NCBI RefSeq assembly: GCF_000495795.1
Contig: NZ_AWGD01000011.1
Location: 124,001-188,000, forward strand
DNA: 64,000 nt
Direction: 5' to 3'
Origin: Asticcacaulis sp. AC460
Lineage (GTDB): Bacteria; Pseudomonadota; Alphaproteobacteria; Caulobacterales; Caulobacteraceae
Shown: positions 1 through 8,347 of the stretch, piece after piece
Position numbering within the stretch: position 1 is the first letter of the stretch
How the letters are laid out: each line of letters begins with the position of its first letter
Translations under genes and position numbers: made by a program
Notes under the pieces: generated by a model
The model's input: the letters and a program-made list of their open reading frames with translations, nothing else
Database searches by the model: none
Told to the model about the DNA's origin: nothing

Positions 1-1551
1 GCCGGCGTTCCAGCTGACCAGGGTGCCGTCCTTGCTGAGGTGAACCGGGATCAGGGTGCCGACCGTATAGCCAGTGTCGGCGGCGACTGTGCGGCGGGCG
101 CCACTCGTGGTCGTCTTGTAGCTGTCGACACGGACGCCGGCATTGATCAGCCACTGGTCGCCCAGTTTCACCGTATCGAACAGATAGGCCGCGACCGTCG
201 TGGTCTCGCCATCGGTAAAGGCGCCGGTGTCGAGCGGATCGGGCAGGGTCTGGTTCGGGTTCGGATTGTACAGACTGACCACCGGCACGGTGACGCTGAC
301 CGTTCCGGTCGGCGTGGCGTAGCTGGTGTTGTAGGTGCGGTTGAACTGGCTTTCCGACGACACCTCGACGCCGCCCGACAGTTCGTGGGTAAGGCCGCCG
401 GCCGTCCAGGCGCCGCGCAGGTTGGTGGCATTGGCCAGGATGGTGTTTTCCTGGTCGACCTTCTGGCGCGACAGGTTGACGGTCCAGGTCGACGGGTCGG
501 CCGGAGTCGGCGCCGCGATGCCGGTCGCGCCGGTATTCACGCCGGTCAGGACCCGGTCCATGGTCGAATGGCCGTAGCGCGTGGTGTTGGTCAGCTTCAG
601 GCCCGAGGCGAAGTCATGCTCGATCCTGGCGGTGACCAGGGCGGCATCGACGTCTTCGTGGTCGTTGATCGAGCCGTAGAAATTCTCGCGATCGACGCGC
701 TTGCCGGCCTTGATGGTGGCATTGGTCGGGAAGTCGTAGCCGTCATAGCCGATGGTCGGGATACCGCCGTCGGGGACATTGTCCTGCTTGACCACCTGGC
801 CGAAGACATAGAAGCGGGTATTGGTGCCCAGGCCGATGCCCCAGGCCGGCGCGATGCCCCAGCCCGAGCGGTTGACGACGTCACGGCCGGCGGCATCGAT
901 GTCCTGGGTAAACACGTTCAGGCGCAGTGCACTGGTTTCCCCGGTGGCCAGGTTGGCGTCGGCGGTGCCGCGATAGCCGCCCGAGCTGTAGGCCGAGAGG
1001 GTGGCCGAGGAACCGCCGCCCAGGCGCGGCAGCTTGGAGACCAGGTTGATATAGCCCGACGACGAACCGCGGCCGAATTCCGAACCGGCGGCGCCCTTGG
1101 CGACTTCGATCTGGCCGACATTGAAGGTATCGCGGGTGACGGCGCCCAGGTCGCGGAGGCCGTCCAGGAACAGCGAGGTCTGGGACGAGAAGCCGCGCAG
1201 CTGGAAGGTGTCGCCGGCCGAGGTATTGCCGTTTTCACCCAGCTGGATGGTGATGCCCGGCGTGTTGCGCAGGGCATCCATCAGGGTGGTGGCGCCCTGC
1301 TGGCGGATGACGTCGCTGGTGATGACGACCATGGTCTGGGGCGTGTCGAGCAGCGGCTGGGTGCGCTTGTCGGAGCTGGAGGCGGCGGCCTTGAAACCCG
1401 GGCGCTCGCCCTTGACGACAACGGCATCAGCGTCGCCGGAGGCGTCGAACGCGTCGTCAGCGTGGGCGGCAGCGGGGATGGCCAGGGCCAGGGCGGCCAA
1501 AGTCGCGTAACGGGCGGCGCTGTGTTTACGGCTGCGGATGGAGGCGGTCAT
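1..1551 (-). CDS. TonB-dependent siderophore receptor, Fiu-like (3' end beyond window)
   Basis: Outer-membrane receptor for TonB-driven uptake of a ferric siderophore. The reading frame is open from ATG at 1551 to base 1 (517 codons) and has no stop, so the C-terminal barrel is missing. The N-terminus is a Sec-type leader (AALALAIPAAAHA). It is followed by a plug domain with DTPQTMVVI, FQLRGFSSQTSLFLDGLRD and GSEFGRGSSSGYINLVSK, which are typical of catecholate siderophore receptors such as Fiu. A Fur-type box lies about 140 bases upstream and a DUF4198 gene precedes it on the same strand. Siderophore specificity cannot be read from the sequence. The family call is strong; the Fiu-like subtype is moderate. 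Confidence 0.88.
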   Translation of the reverse strand, partial: MTASIRSRKHSAARYATLAALALAIPAAAHADDAFDASGDADAVVVKGERPGFKAAASSSDKRTQPLLDTPQTMVVITSDVIRQQGATTLMDALRNTPGITIQLGENGNTSAGDTFQLRGFSSQTSLFLDGLRDLGAVTRDTFNVGQIEVAKGAAGSEFGRGSSSGYINLVSKLPRLGGGSSATLSAYSSGGYRGTADANLATGETSALRLNVFTQDIDAAGRDVVNRSGWGIAPAWGIGLGTNTRFYVFGQVVKQDNVPDGGIPTIGYDGYDFPTNATIKAGKRVDRENFYGSINDHEDVDAALVTARIEHDFASGLKLTNTTRYGHSTMDRVLTGVNTGATGIAAPTPADPSTWTVNLSRQKVDQENTILANATNLRGAWTAGGLTHELSGGVEVSSESQFNRTYNTSYATPTGTVSVTVPVVSLYNPNPNQTLPDPLDTGAFTDGETTTVAAYLFDTVKLGDQWLINAGVRVDSYKTTTSGARRTVAADTGYTVGTLIPVHLSKDGTLVSWNAG

Positions 1552-1691
1552 TGACGTTCTTTCTCTACTTCCGCCCTTCCGGGCGGGGGCATTCCTTAGT
1601 CCCGGCCGGTTCTCTGGCCAGGTTTTAGCTTCGGTTCCGGCCGGGGCCGGCGGGGAGGTGCCGGGTTTCGGCGAAGGGCCAGAATTCGATA

Positions 1692-1715
1692 TTGCAAGTC
1701 ATTCGCAATTGCAAG
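1692..1715 (-). promoter_or_regulatory. Fur-type box upstream of siderophore receptor
   Basis: TGCAAGTCATTCGCA fits the 7-1-7 pattern seen at four other iron genes in this window, and a further TTGCAAG half-site follows. It lies about 140 bp from the receptor start. Fur binding is inferred from the pattern and context. Confidence 0.6.
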
Positions 1716-1765
1716 CCGCAAATCGAACAAAATGTTTCGCGGCGGTTACAGCCCGTTCGCATGTG

Positions 1766-2614
1766 TCAGAAGGGCATCACCTGGAACACGCCGGTGTACG
1801 ACCAGCGCTTTTCGGGCATGGGCGCATTGGGATCGGGCGGCGTGCCTTCAGGCTGCTGGACGCGGGCGGGGTACGAAGCGCCGATCCAATAGGTCTGGGC
1901 CATCGGCCAGGTGATGGTGACGTCACCATTGGCGTCCGAAGTAACGCTGAAATCCTTCAGGTTGCTGCGGTAGCGGCCGCCGCCGGGCACGACGGTCAGG
2001 CTCAGCCCAGCCAACGGCTTGCCGTCCAGGAGGACGCGGAACTTCGCCGGCTCATCAGCGACCAGTTCCGACGGATGGCTCAGTGGCACCAGTTCCAGGC
2101 CCGAACCGGTCGGCTCCAGCACGCCGTCGCTGGTATGTCCCGAGGTGACATAGGTTTCGACGCGACCATAGTTGCGGGTCAGGGAGACATCGGTGGCGCC
2201 GGCGGGAATCTGGCTCGCCAGGTCGGCCTCGGTGCCGCGGAAACGCTTCTGCTCGCCGTTGAGGGTATAGCGGCCCATGACGGCGGTCGAGACGCTGGCG
2301 ATGCGGTAGGTGCCGTCCTTGGCCAGGTTCAGGTCGAAGGTGGTGCGGAACTTGCCGTTGCCGACGTTCTCGGGCGTGACGGTGGCGCCATCCGGGCCCG
2401 TGACCGTGACGTTGTCGAGCTTGATCGGCAGGTGGTCGAAGTCGAACAGGCCTTCCGACACGGCGGCATCGACCGTGACATAGCGCTCCTTGCCGTCGAC
2501 ATAGTTGGTCGAGACCAGCAGCCACTGACGGTGGGCAAAGGCGGGCGAGGCCAGGACTCCACCGATTGCCAAGGCCAGCGCGCTCGCGGCGAGAACGGAG
2601 GATTTGAAGGTCAT
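1766..2614 (-). CDS. DUF4198-family periplasmic protein
   Basis: Secreted 282-residue protein with a Sec leader ending ASPAFA, followed by HRQWLLVSTNY. The body is built of beta-sandwich-like modules: a TVTGPDGATVTP repeat-like strand pair, and a C-terminal Ig-like half with GKPLAGLSLTVVPGG and DANGDVTITWP. DUF4198 proteins are commonly found beside TonB receptors for iron or other metals, and a second one occurs here at 8348-9127. The start is supported by AGGAG about 8 bases upstream. Two Fur-like boxes upstream suggest iron repression. Its biochemical role is unknown; periplasmic ligand or metal handling is an inference. Confidence 0.8.
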   Translation of the reverse strand: MTFKSSVLAASALALAIGGVLASPAFAHRQWLLVSTNYVDGKERYVTVDAAVSEGLFDFDHLPIKLDNVTVTGPDGATVTPENVGNGKFRTTFDLNLAKDGTYRIASVSTAVMGRYTLNGEQKRFRGTEADLASQIPAGATDVSLTRNYGRVETYVTSGHTSDGVLEPTGSGLELVPLSHPSELVADEPAKFRVLLDGKPLAGLSLTVVPGGGRYRSNLKDFSVTSDANGDVTITWPMAQTYWIGASYPARVQQPEGTPPDPNAPMPEKRWSYTGVFQVMPF

Positions 2615-2654
2615 GGGCCGGCTCCTGAACAGATTGAGGGTGACGTATCACTCA

Positions 2655-2694
2655 TGCAATTCATTCGCAACTGGCTTTTTGCGAATGCGTATCA
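2655..2694 (-). promoter_or_regulatory. Two Fur-type boxes upstream of DUF4198 gene
   Basis: TGCAATTCATTCGCA (2655-2669) and TGCGAATGCGTATCA (2680-2694) both follow the TGCGAAT-N-ATTCGCA form shared by the window's iron operons. The second copy is less symmetric. Confidence 0.6.
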
Positions 2695-2791
2695 GATTGC
2701 CCGTCGCTGCGCAGTATTTGCCGCTTCACGGGGACACGCCGGTAGACTCAAACGACGGAACATACGGAAAGAGGCGGAACGAACCGGAATC

Positions 2792-3091
2792 CCGGGTGGC
2801 CGATCTCCCGCGCGAAGCGCCTTAATGGATAGATGGTTCGGGTGACGCACCGGCATATCATCACCCGGAATTCCGTGACTTCCGTGCACGTCGCCGCAGG
2901 CGGCGCTTCAGTGTTTTCCGTGTTCCTCTTAAAAGCCTCCGGTTTGTCTGAGGCTTTTAAGAGGAACACGGAACACACGGAGGCCGCTGCGCGGCGACAC
3001 TGAAAACACGGAATTCAGGATGCTCTCATGCCTATGCGTCAGATCATGCCATCGGTAGGAAGGCGCTTCGCGCGGGAGATCGGCCACCCGG
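2792..3091. repeat. 300-bp palindromic MITE-like element, copy A1
   Basis: The 2615-3176 interval holds no credible gene; this element fills most of it. It has perfect 32-bp inverted ends (2792-2823 and 3060-3091). Inside is a 24-bp perfect hairpin (arms 2916-2939 and 2950-2973, loop of 10). A core of about 174 bp (2846-3019) is nearly identical to 4074-4248. GAATTCCGTG and CACGGAATTC form an intermediate inverted pair. I see no target-site duplication. Short open frames inside are by-products of the palindrome. Confidence 0.85.
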
Positions 3092-3176
3092 AACTCAGCT
3101 TCTTTCCTGCCGCCATTAGATTGCCGGGTTTACTTCCGACAGGGTAGGAAACAGAGACTGACGACAGGATGACATC

Positions 3177-4019
3177 ATGGACTGGGCAAGGCGGATCTCA
3201 CTTTTGGCGTTTCTGCTGATGCTCGGCTGCACGGGCCAACCAAAGGGACATGCGGCGACGATTCCGCACCCCGACGCCCCTGGCAAGGTCGTGGAATATT
3301 TTTCAGAAACGCCGAAGACATCTGGCCCATGGCCTGTGGTCGTTTTTCTCCACGGTCATCAGGACGGACTTGTTCGACCTGGCGGCAAGACCTATGCCGA
3401 TTGGGGTGTCCTCGATGAGTTTGCAAAGCGCGGCTATCTGGCCGTCTCGATCTCCCTGCCGGGGTACGGCGGGTCAAGCGGGCCTGAGGACTTCGCCGGT
3501 CCCTTTACCCAGCACGCTGTCGAAGCTGTCCTTGCGAAGGTGCGCCAGGATCCGCGTGTGGCGCCCGACCGGGTCGCGATCGAAGGGGTAAGTCTTGGCG
3601 CCGTAACGGGTGCCCTCGTCGCCGAACACGATCCGAACGTGCGCGGCCTAGTGCTCATCTCGGGTCTTTACGACCTCCAGCCCTTTTTTGCGCATCCAAA
3701 ATCGGACGCGGCCAAAAACGTCAGGTCGGCCTTCGACTCCCAGACCGGCGGAACCCCCGAGGCCCTGCAAACCCGTTCCGCGCTGAGGGGCGCCGCGACG
3801 ATCCGGGCTCACACCCTGATCATCAACGGCGCCAGGGATGATCGTACAGACCCCGACCAGGCCCGGCAGCTCGCGGCGGCGATCAACGCCCATGGCGGTC
3901 ACGCCTGGGCGCACATCTATCCGGACTATGGTCACGAAATCCCGGTCAAGGTCAGGGCGCTTGAAATCGACGCCTTTCTCGACGAAACCTTAATGCCCGA
4001 TAGCGGATCGGCCCATTAG
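3177..4019 (+). CDS. Alpha/beta hydrolase, probable lipoprotein
   Basis: Predicted serine hydrolase of the dienelactone-hydrolase / S9-like type, 280 residues. The N-terminus has a leader ending LMLGC, a lipobox-like site with Cys18, so it is probably a lipoprotein. FLHGHQDG is the oxyanion-hole region and GVSLG holds the nucleophile serine. The likely acid is in GARDDRTDP and the base is His in DYGHEIP. The substrate is unknown; an ester or peptide is likely. The gene stands alone between the two copies of the palindromic element and reads opposite to the flanking iron genes. AGGA lies about ten bases before the chosen ATG. Confidence 0.8.
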   Translation: MDWARRISLLAFLLMLGCTGQPKGHAATIPHPDAPGKVVEYFSETPKTSGPWPVVVFLHGHQDGLVRPGGKTYADWGVLDEFAKRGYLAVSISLPGYGGSSGPEDFAGPFTQHAVEAVLAKVRQDPRVAPDRVAIEGVSLGAVTGALVAEHDPNVRGLVLISGLYDLQPFFAHPKSDAAKNVRSAFDSQTGGTPEALQTRSALRGAATIRAHTLIINGARDDRTDPDQARQLAAAINAHGGHAWAHIYPDYGHEIPVKVRALEIDAFLDETLMPDSGSAH

Positions 4020-4037
4020 GCGTCATGCCGAGTTCCT

Positions 4038-4302
4038 GCGCGAAGCGCCTTAAATTCATGTGCCTGGATATGGCGCACCGGCATATCATCACCCGGAATT
4101 CCGTGACTTCCGTGCACGCCGCCACAGGCGGCGCTTTCAGTGTTTTCCGTGTTCCTCTTAAAAGCCTCCGGTTTGTCTGAGGCTTTTAAGAGGAACACGG
4201 ACCACACGGAGGCCGCTGCGCGGCGACACTGAAAACACGGAATTCAGGGTACTCGCATGCATAAGCATCAGGTCATGCCATCGGTCGGAAAGCGCTTCGC
4301 GC
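4038..4302. repeat. Palindromic MITE-like element, copy A2
   Basis: Second copy, in the same orientation as A1. The core 4074-4248 matches 2846-3019 almost base for base, including the hairpin (arms 4146-4168 and 4179-4201, 23 bp). The outer inverted ends have decayed to 11 bp (GCGCGAAGCGC at 4038-4048 and its complement at 4292-4302). The 4020-4349 gap contains nothing else that I can support. Confidence 0.82.
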
Positions 4303-4349
4303 GGGAGGTCTCGCAACCGGAATTCCGTTTCTTTCCGCTTCTTTCCGCG

Positions 4350-5621
4350 TCAGTACAGATCCTTGCGATAGCGCCCGGCAGCCACAGCAGCTTCGATCCA
4401 GGCTTCACCAAGAATAGCCCGCAGGGCGGCGTCCACGCCCTGCCCCATCGCCAGGCCGCCGCACACCAGCACGGCTCCATTGCCGCCGAGCCAGGCACGC
4501 ACCTCGGCGCCATGGGCAGCCAGGACGTCCTGGACATATTGGCCATCACCGCCGTCGGGCTGGGAAAAGGCCAGGTCGAGCCGCTTCAGCGGCAGGGATT
4601 GAGCTTCAGCACACAAGGCGCCATCGCGGACCGGGTGGCGCTCGCCATAGACCAGCCAGCCCGGCGTCGTCGCCTGACGGATATGGGCGCGCAGGCCGGC
4701 CAGGCCGGACCCGGCGGCGATCAGCAGCACCGGATCGTCCCCGTCCGGCGCATGGAAATTGCGGTGGGCCTTGACGCGCAGCGGCACAGTGTCGCCGACC
4801 TTCAGGGTTTGGGTCAGGAGCATCGAACCCGGGCCGCCTTCGACGGTGCGGACATAGAGTTCGACATGGCCTTCGTCCGGCAGCGAGGCCAGGGAATAGT
4901 CGCGGCGATGACCGTCGGCCGTCAAAATCTCGGCCAGGTCGCCGGCCTGCCAGTCCGGCAAGACATCTGCCGTCAAACGCAAACGATAAAGCGGTTGGTC
5001 ACCCTCGGGATTGAGGCGTTCGCGTGAAACCAGACGCCATGGCGCGAACACGGCTTCATCGGCGGCATCACCGGCGCCCAGGCTGTGCAGCAGTTCATCC
5101 CATTGCTTCAACGCGGCGGCATCGAGATCATCGACCTCGAGACAGGGCATGAGCGGATGGGCCTTATTGCTTTCCAGCCAGGCAAAGACGCGATGACCGA
5201 AAGCGCAGAAACGGTCGTATTTGCGGTCGCCCAGCGCCAGGACAGCAAACCGGCGATTGGCCAGGTCGAGCGTCTTGCGCAATAGGCCGCGCTCAAAGCC
5301 GATACCTTCGTCCGGCGCGTCGCCGTCACCGGTCGTCGATGCCACCACCAGGATCACCTTCGCCGCGCCCAGCATATCGGCCGTCGCGTCACGCAACGAC
5401 GCCACCACGGCATCACGGCCGCCGGCCTCCAGTTGCGCATAAGAATGACGGGCGATCTCTTCGGCCTGGCCGGTCTGGGAAGCGAACAACACCAGATACT
5501 CGGCGGAACCCACGACCTTTTTGCGCGGCCACAGCGACCACAGGCAGGTCAGGACGAAGAAGGCCATCGCCCCCCACGCCCACAGCCAGCGTTGCGGATC
5601 CTGCGTCATCAGCTCGGTCAC
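4350..5621 (-). CDS. Membrane-anchored flavodoxin / NADPH flavoreductase (CysJ-like)
   Basis: 423-residue diflavin reductase predicted to pass electrons from NADPH through FAD and FMN. An N-terminal membrane anchor lies at about residues 11-30. A flavodoxin domain follows (LFASQTGQAEEIA, STTGDGDAP, LGDRKYDRFC). Then comes a ferredoxin-reductase half with the FAD motif RDYSLAS, a GSGLAGLRA nucleotide loop and the C-terminal YRKDLY typical of CysJ-type enzymes. It is the last gene of the PepSY-DUF2271-ApbE operon and overlaps apbE by 4 bases. It is unlikely to be a sulfite reductase subunit, because no CysI is present and an anchor is. The context points to supplying electrons to a membrane iron or haem reductase. 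Confidence 0.82.
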   Translation of the reverse strand: MTELMTQDPQRWLWAWGAMAFFVLTCLWSLWPRKKVVGSAEYLVLFASQTGQAEEIARHSYAQLEAGGRDAVVASLRDATADMLGAAKVILVVASTTGDGDAPDEGIGFERGLLRKTLDLANRRFAVLALGDRKYDRFCAFGHRVFAWLESNKAHPLMPCLEVDDLDAAALKQWDELLHSLGAGDAADEAVFAPWRLVSRERLNPEGDQPLYRLRLTADVLPDWQAGDLAEILTADGHRRDYSLASLPDEGHVELYVRTVEGGPGSMLLTQTLKVGDTVPLRVKAHRNFHAPDGDDPVLLIAAGSGLAGLRAHIRQATTPGWLVYGERHPVRDGALCAEAQSLPLKRLDLAFSQPDGGDGQYVQDVLAAHGAEVRAWLGGNGAVLVCGGLAMGQGVDAALRAILGEAWIEAAVAAGRYRKDLY

Positions 5622-6604
5622 AGCCAGGCCTCCAGGGCGGGGCTCAATACCTCACGGACACTGTCGCCATCGCGCACGCGCAGCAGACAGGGAATGTTGT
5701 GACGTCTGGCAAAGTCGAGCGCGCGGCCCTCCCCCATCACCATCAAGGCTGTGGCCAGGGCATCGGCGCGCCAACAGGCGGGATCCAGCACGGTAGCGCC
5801 GGCGATATCCGACGTCGTCGGCGCACAGGTCGCGGCATCGATGGTGTGCGACATCACCTTGCCGTCATGGACGAAGAAACGGCGGCTGTCGCCCGAGGTG
5901 GCGACCGCGATGTCATGCAGGGCGACCACGGCGTCGGCGTCTTCGATCTCGACCCACCATGGCAGACCGTCCGCCTGGACGCCCCAGCCGGTCAGTTCCC
6001 CGCCGACCTCGACCAGGGCCGCGACACAGCCCGGCTCGGCCTTGACCAGGCGCAGCAGTTCATCGGCGGCAAATCCCTTGGCGATGGCGCACAGGTCGAT
6101 GCGCACGCCGGCCGGCCTGACCAAACCATCGGCCTGCCAGGTCAACTGACGCCAACCACCACCGCTTAAACCGGAAACATCCGCCAAGCCTTCCGGCACG
6201 GCCTTCGCCCCGAAACCCCAGGCTTCGACGGCGTCCAGAAGACAGGGGTCGAACGCCCCGTCGCTCAGGCGCGCCACATCCAGGGCATGGCTCATAACCA
6301 CCATGAACATCGGCGGCAGCTCAACAAAACTGCCAGGCTCGGCGGTATTGAAACGCGTCAGGTCGCTGTCGCCGCGATAGGGCGACATTTCACGATCGAC
6401 CTGATGCAGCTTGGTTTCCAGCCGTTTGTGCAGATGGGCGAAGGCGCGCTCACTGAGGCCCGGATCGGCCAGCAGGATCACCTTCCAGGTGGTGGCGAAG
6501 GCCGCGCCCTCAAGAACATATTTGCGCGCCGTCGGGTGCGGCCTGGGCAGGGCGCCCAGCTCCGGGATCAGAACCTTGCGGCCGCTGACGCTTTCCGGTT
6601 TCAC
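5618..6604 (-). CDS. apbE: ApbE-family FAD:protein FMN transferase
   Basis: Enzyme family that attaches FMN from FAD to a Thr or Ser of a target protein. The 328 residues include the family's DREMSPYRGDSDLTRFN, IDLCAIAKGFAADE, VEVGGEL, ATSGDSRRFF and SHTIDAAT segments. Most ApbE proteins are exported lipoproteins. This one has no leader at the chosen ATG, so it may act in the cytoplasm, or the start may be wrong. It overlaps the DUF2271 gene by 4 bases and the flavoreductase by 4 bases, implying coupled translation. Its likely substrate is the adjacent DUF2271 protein, which has a flavinylation-like motif (inference). Confidence 0.87.
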   Translation of the reverse strand: MKPESVSGRKVLIPELGALPRPHPTARKYVLEGAAFATTWKVILLADPGLSERAFAHLHKRLETKLHQVDREMSPYRGDSDLTRFNTAEPGSFVELPPMFMVVMSHALDVARLSDGAFDPCLLDAVEAWGFGAKAVPEGLADVSGLSGGGWRQLTWQADGLVRPAGVRIDLCAIAKGFAADELLRLVKAEPGCVAALVEVGGELTGWGVQADGLPWWVEIEDADAVVALHDIAVATSGDSRRFFVHDGKVMSHTIDAATCAPTTSDIAGATVLDPACWRADALATALMVMGEGRALDFARRHNIPCLLRVRDGDSVREVLSPALEAWL

Positions 6605-7116
6605 GGCTTGTAGGTCAGGCTGACCGTACCCAGTTCGCCGTCGCCCTTGCCCGACACCGTGCCGCCCTTGCCGGGGGTGTAGGTGAAGGGCACCTTGACC
6701 AGGTCGTGGCCGCCGGCTTCACGCGCGGCTTCGACGACCAGGACATAGGCACCGGGCTTCAGGCCGCTCAGCTTGGCGGTGTCGATGGTCAGGGTCTGGC
6801 GGCCCGGAGCGCGCGTCGTCGAGGTCACGCCGTCGATCGGCAGGGTCAGGTCGCGGCCGCTCTTGCGCCACCAGGTGCGCACGTCCTGGAGCCATTTCTG
6901 GCCGGCGCCCTCGCGCTTCTTGACGTCGTACCAGACGAATAGGTTACCAGCATGGCCACCTGAGGCGCTTTCCAGCCAGCCGGCGACATAAGGCTTATGG
7001 TACTCGGCGACCTTCTGCTGCGGAATATCGATGTCGAGCACCAGTTGACCAGCGGTCGCGCCGGTCGCCGTGAGAGCCAGCGCGCCGCCGGCGATGAACA
7101 GCGAAGATTTAAGCAT
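6601..7116 (-). CDS. DUF2271 periplasmic protein, possible flavinylation target
   Basis: 171-residue exported protein with a Sec leader ending ATGATAG. DUF2271 family features are the opening QLVLDIDIPQ, the NLFVWYDVKKREG strand and WLQDVRTWWRKSGRD. Residues D95-G-V-T-S-T-T101 resemble the D-x-x-T-G-A-T site at which ApbE couples FMN, with Ser and Thr in place of Gly and Ala. The gene sits between PepSY (8-base overlap) and apbE (4-base overlap). I infer a periplasmic electron-carrier or partner role with PepSY in iron reduction. No enzyme activity is known to me for the family. Confidence 0.8.
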   Translation of the reverse strand: MLKSSLFIAGGALALTATGATAGQLVLDIDIPQQKVAEYHKPYVAGWLESASGGHAGNLFVWYDVKKREGAGQKWLQDVRTWWRKSGRDLTLPIDGVTSTTRAPGRQTLTIDTAKLSGLKPGAYVLVVEAAREAGGHDLVKVPFTYTPGKGGTVSGKGDGELGTVSLTYKP

Positions 7117-7741
7117 GTACGAACACCATGAACAGGATGAAGGGGATGACCAGGCCGGCAGCCGCCAGAGGCCAGGTGATGCGGCGGTTTTTGGCGTAAA
7201 GCCACAACAGGCCGAAACCGGTGACCGAGAAGATCACGCAGGCCACGGCCAGGATATCGATGAACAGCGACCATACGGCGCCGGTATGCCGGCCCTTGTG
7301 CAGGTCGTTAAGGACGGCCACGGCGCCGCGGTCGGTTGTCTCGTAGCTGACATGGCCGTCGGCCTTGTCGATGGTCACCGAGGTGTCGACGCCGGGACCG
7401 GTCAGGTCGAGATAGATGTCGTCGTCGGAGACCTCGGCCTTGACCCGCGCCACGTCCGCGCCGGTCAGGGCCTTGATTTCCCCGGCCAGCTCCGCCGGTA
7501 CCGGTTTGCCGTTTTCGGCCTTGCCCAGGCCGTTGAAACCGGCGTCCGACAGGTCCTTTTCGACGCGCTCTGTCTTCGGCTTGGCCTCGATCTGCGCCGC
7601 ATGGTTCAGGGTGAACCCGGTCACCGAGAACAGCAGCAGGCCGACCAGGCACAGGGCCGAGCTGATCCAGTGCCATTGGCGCAACTGGTTACGCCAGAAG
7701 CCTGCCAAAGAACCTGAAAGCGCGGGCGGAGGTGAGGACAT
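7109..7741 (-). CDS. PepSY-domain membrane protein (putative iron/haem reductase component)
   Basis: 210-residue inner-membrane protein. A first membrane segment (ISSALCLVGLLLFSVTGFTL) is followed by a periplasmic PepSY domain and two further membrane helices near the C-terminus. Histidines HW and LHKGRH near the membrane faces could ligate haem. I chose ATG 7741 (MSSPPPALS) rather than an in-frame start at 7810, because the longer version would read through the Fur box at 7770-7784. It is the first gene of a four-gene overlapping operon with DUF2271, apbE and a flavoreductase. Such modules are thought to reduce siderophore- or haem-bound iron; that function is inferred. Confidence 0.8.
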   Translation of the reverse strand: MSSPPPALSGSLAGFWRNQLRQWHWISSALCLVGLLLFSVTGFTLNHAAQIEAKPKTERVEKDLSDAGFNGLGKAENGKPVPAELAGEIKALTGADVARVKAEVSDDDIYLDLTGPGVDTSVTIDKADGHVSYETTDRGAVAVLNDLHKGRHTGAVWSLFIDILAVACVIFSVTGFGLLWLYAKNRRITWPLAAAGLVIPFILFMVFVHA

Positions 7742-7769
7742 CGGAAACTGAGGCTGTGGCGGAGTTAGT

Positions 7770-7784
7770 TGATAATCATTCGCA
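7770..7784 (-). promoter_or_regulatory. Fur-type box upstream of PepSY operon
   Basis: TGATAATCATTCGCA is a near-ideal 7-1-7 box, 29 bases before the ATG at 7741. It indicates a separate iron-repressed promoter for the reductase operon, inside what would otherwise be an extended N-terminus. Confidence 0.75.
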
Positions 7785-7839
7785 TTAGCAACGGCACCCG
7801 CCTTTTGCAAGGTAAAAAGGCTTCGCGGTCTCCCGAATC

Positions 7840-8337
7840 TCAGGGAGCTATGAAATCGTCGCCTTTGCCGGCGTCTTGCTCAGCCTTCAAAAGCGTGCGG
7901 TCGGTTTCGTCGATGACGCCGTTCTTGTCGCGGTCCTGGCGCTCGAACATGCCGATGCCCGACGCCAGGAATTCGGCGAAGGTCATGCTGCCGTTCTTAT
8001 TGGTGTCCAGAACACCGAAGCGGACATGGACCTGGCGCATCTGGCGCTGGTATTCCTCGACCTTCTTTTCCTCGTCGCGGTCGAAAGTCTTCAGGTCCTC
8101 GTTCAGACGGGCCTCGAACTCGGCGACATATTCGGCTTCCGACAGTTCGCCGCTCTTGTCGGCGTCGGTCTCGTCGAAGCGGACGTGGCGGTAGGCCTCG
8201 AACTCGGCGCGGGTGACCTGGCCGTCCTTGTTGGTGTCGTACTCCTCGATCATGCCGGCGATCGAGTGCGACACGGCAAAGGCCGGAGCGGCGGTGAATG
8301 CGGCCACAACAGCCAGGGCGGGGATAAGCTTTTTCAT
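7840..8337 (-). CDS. EF-hand calcium-binding periplasmic protein
   Basis: 165-residue secreted protein with a leader ending AAPAFA. Four EF-hand-type loops are visible: D34-E45 (DTNKDGQVTRAE), D58-E69 (DADKSGELSEAE), D111-E122 (DTNKNGSMTFAE) and D135-D146 (DRDKNGVIDETD). The last ends in Asp rather than the usual Glu. The first two and last two form pairs separated by a charged helix. It lies 10 bases downstream of a DUF4198 gene in the haem-type receptor operon, so it is probably co-expressed under iron limitation. Calcium binding is well supported; its role in iron uptake is unknown. Confidence 0.85.
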   Translation of the reverse strand: MKKLIPALAVVAAFTAAPAFAVSHSIAGMIEEYDTNKDGQVTRAEFEAYRHVRFDETDADKSGELSEAEYVAEFEARLNEDLKTFDRDEEKKVEEYQRQMRQVHVRFGVLDTNKNGSMTFAEFLASGIGMFERQDRDKNGVIDETDRTLLKAEQDAGKGDDFIAP

Positions 8338-8347
8338 GGCGCGTTCC

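Noticed and set aside
40-1554. Long plus-strand open frame opposite the siderophore receptor
   Set aside because: Gly/Ala/Arg/Asp-rich translation without domains, mirror of the receptor codons in high-GC DNA. The same applies to the long frames opposite the receptors and enzymes at 24469-26313, 32491-34212, 40129-42603, 42479-44101, 44447-46024 and 47868-49313.
2748-2978. Short minus-strand frames in the palindromes (also 4016-4207)
   Set aside because: They exist only because the palindrome is free of stops; both copies give the same peptide from the repeat and have no ribosome site.
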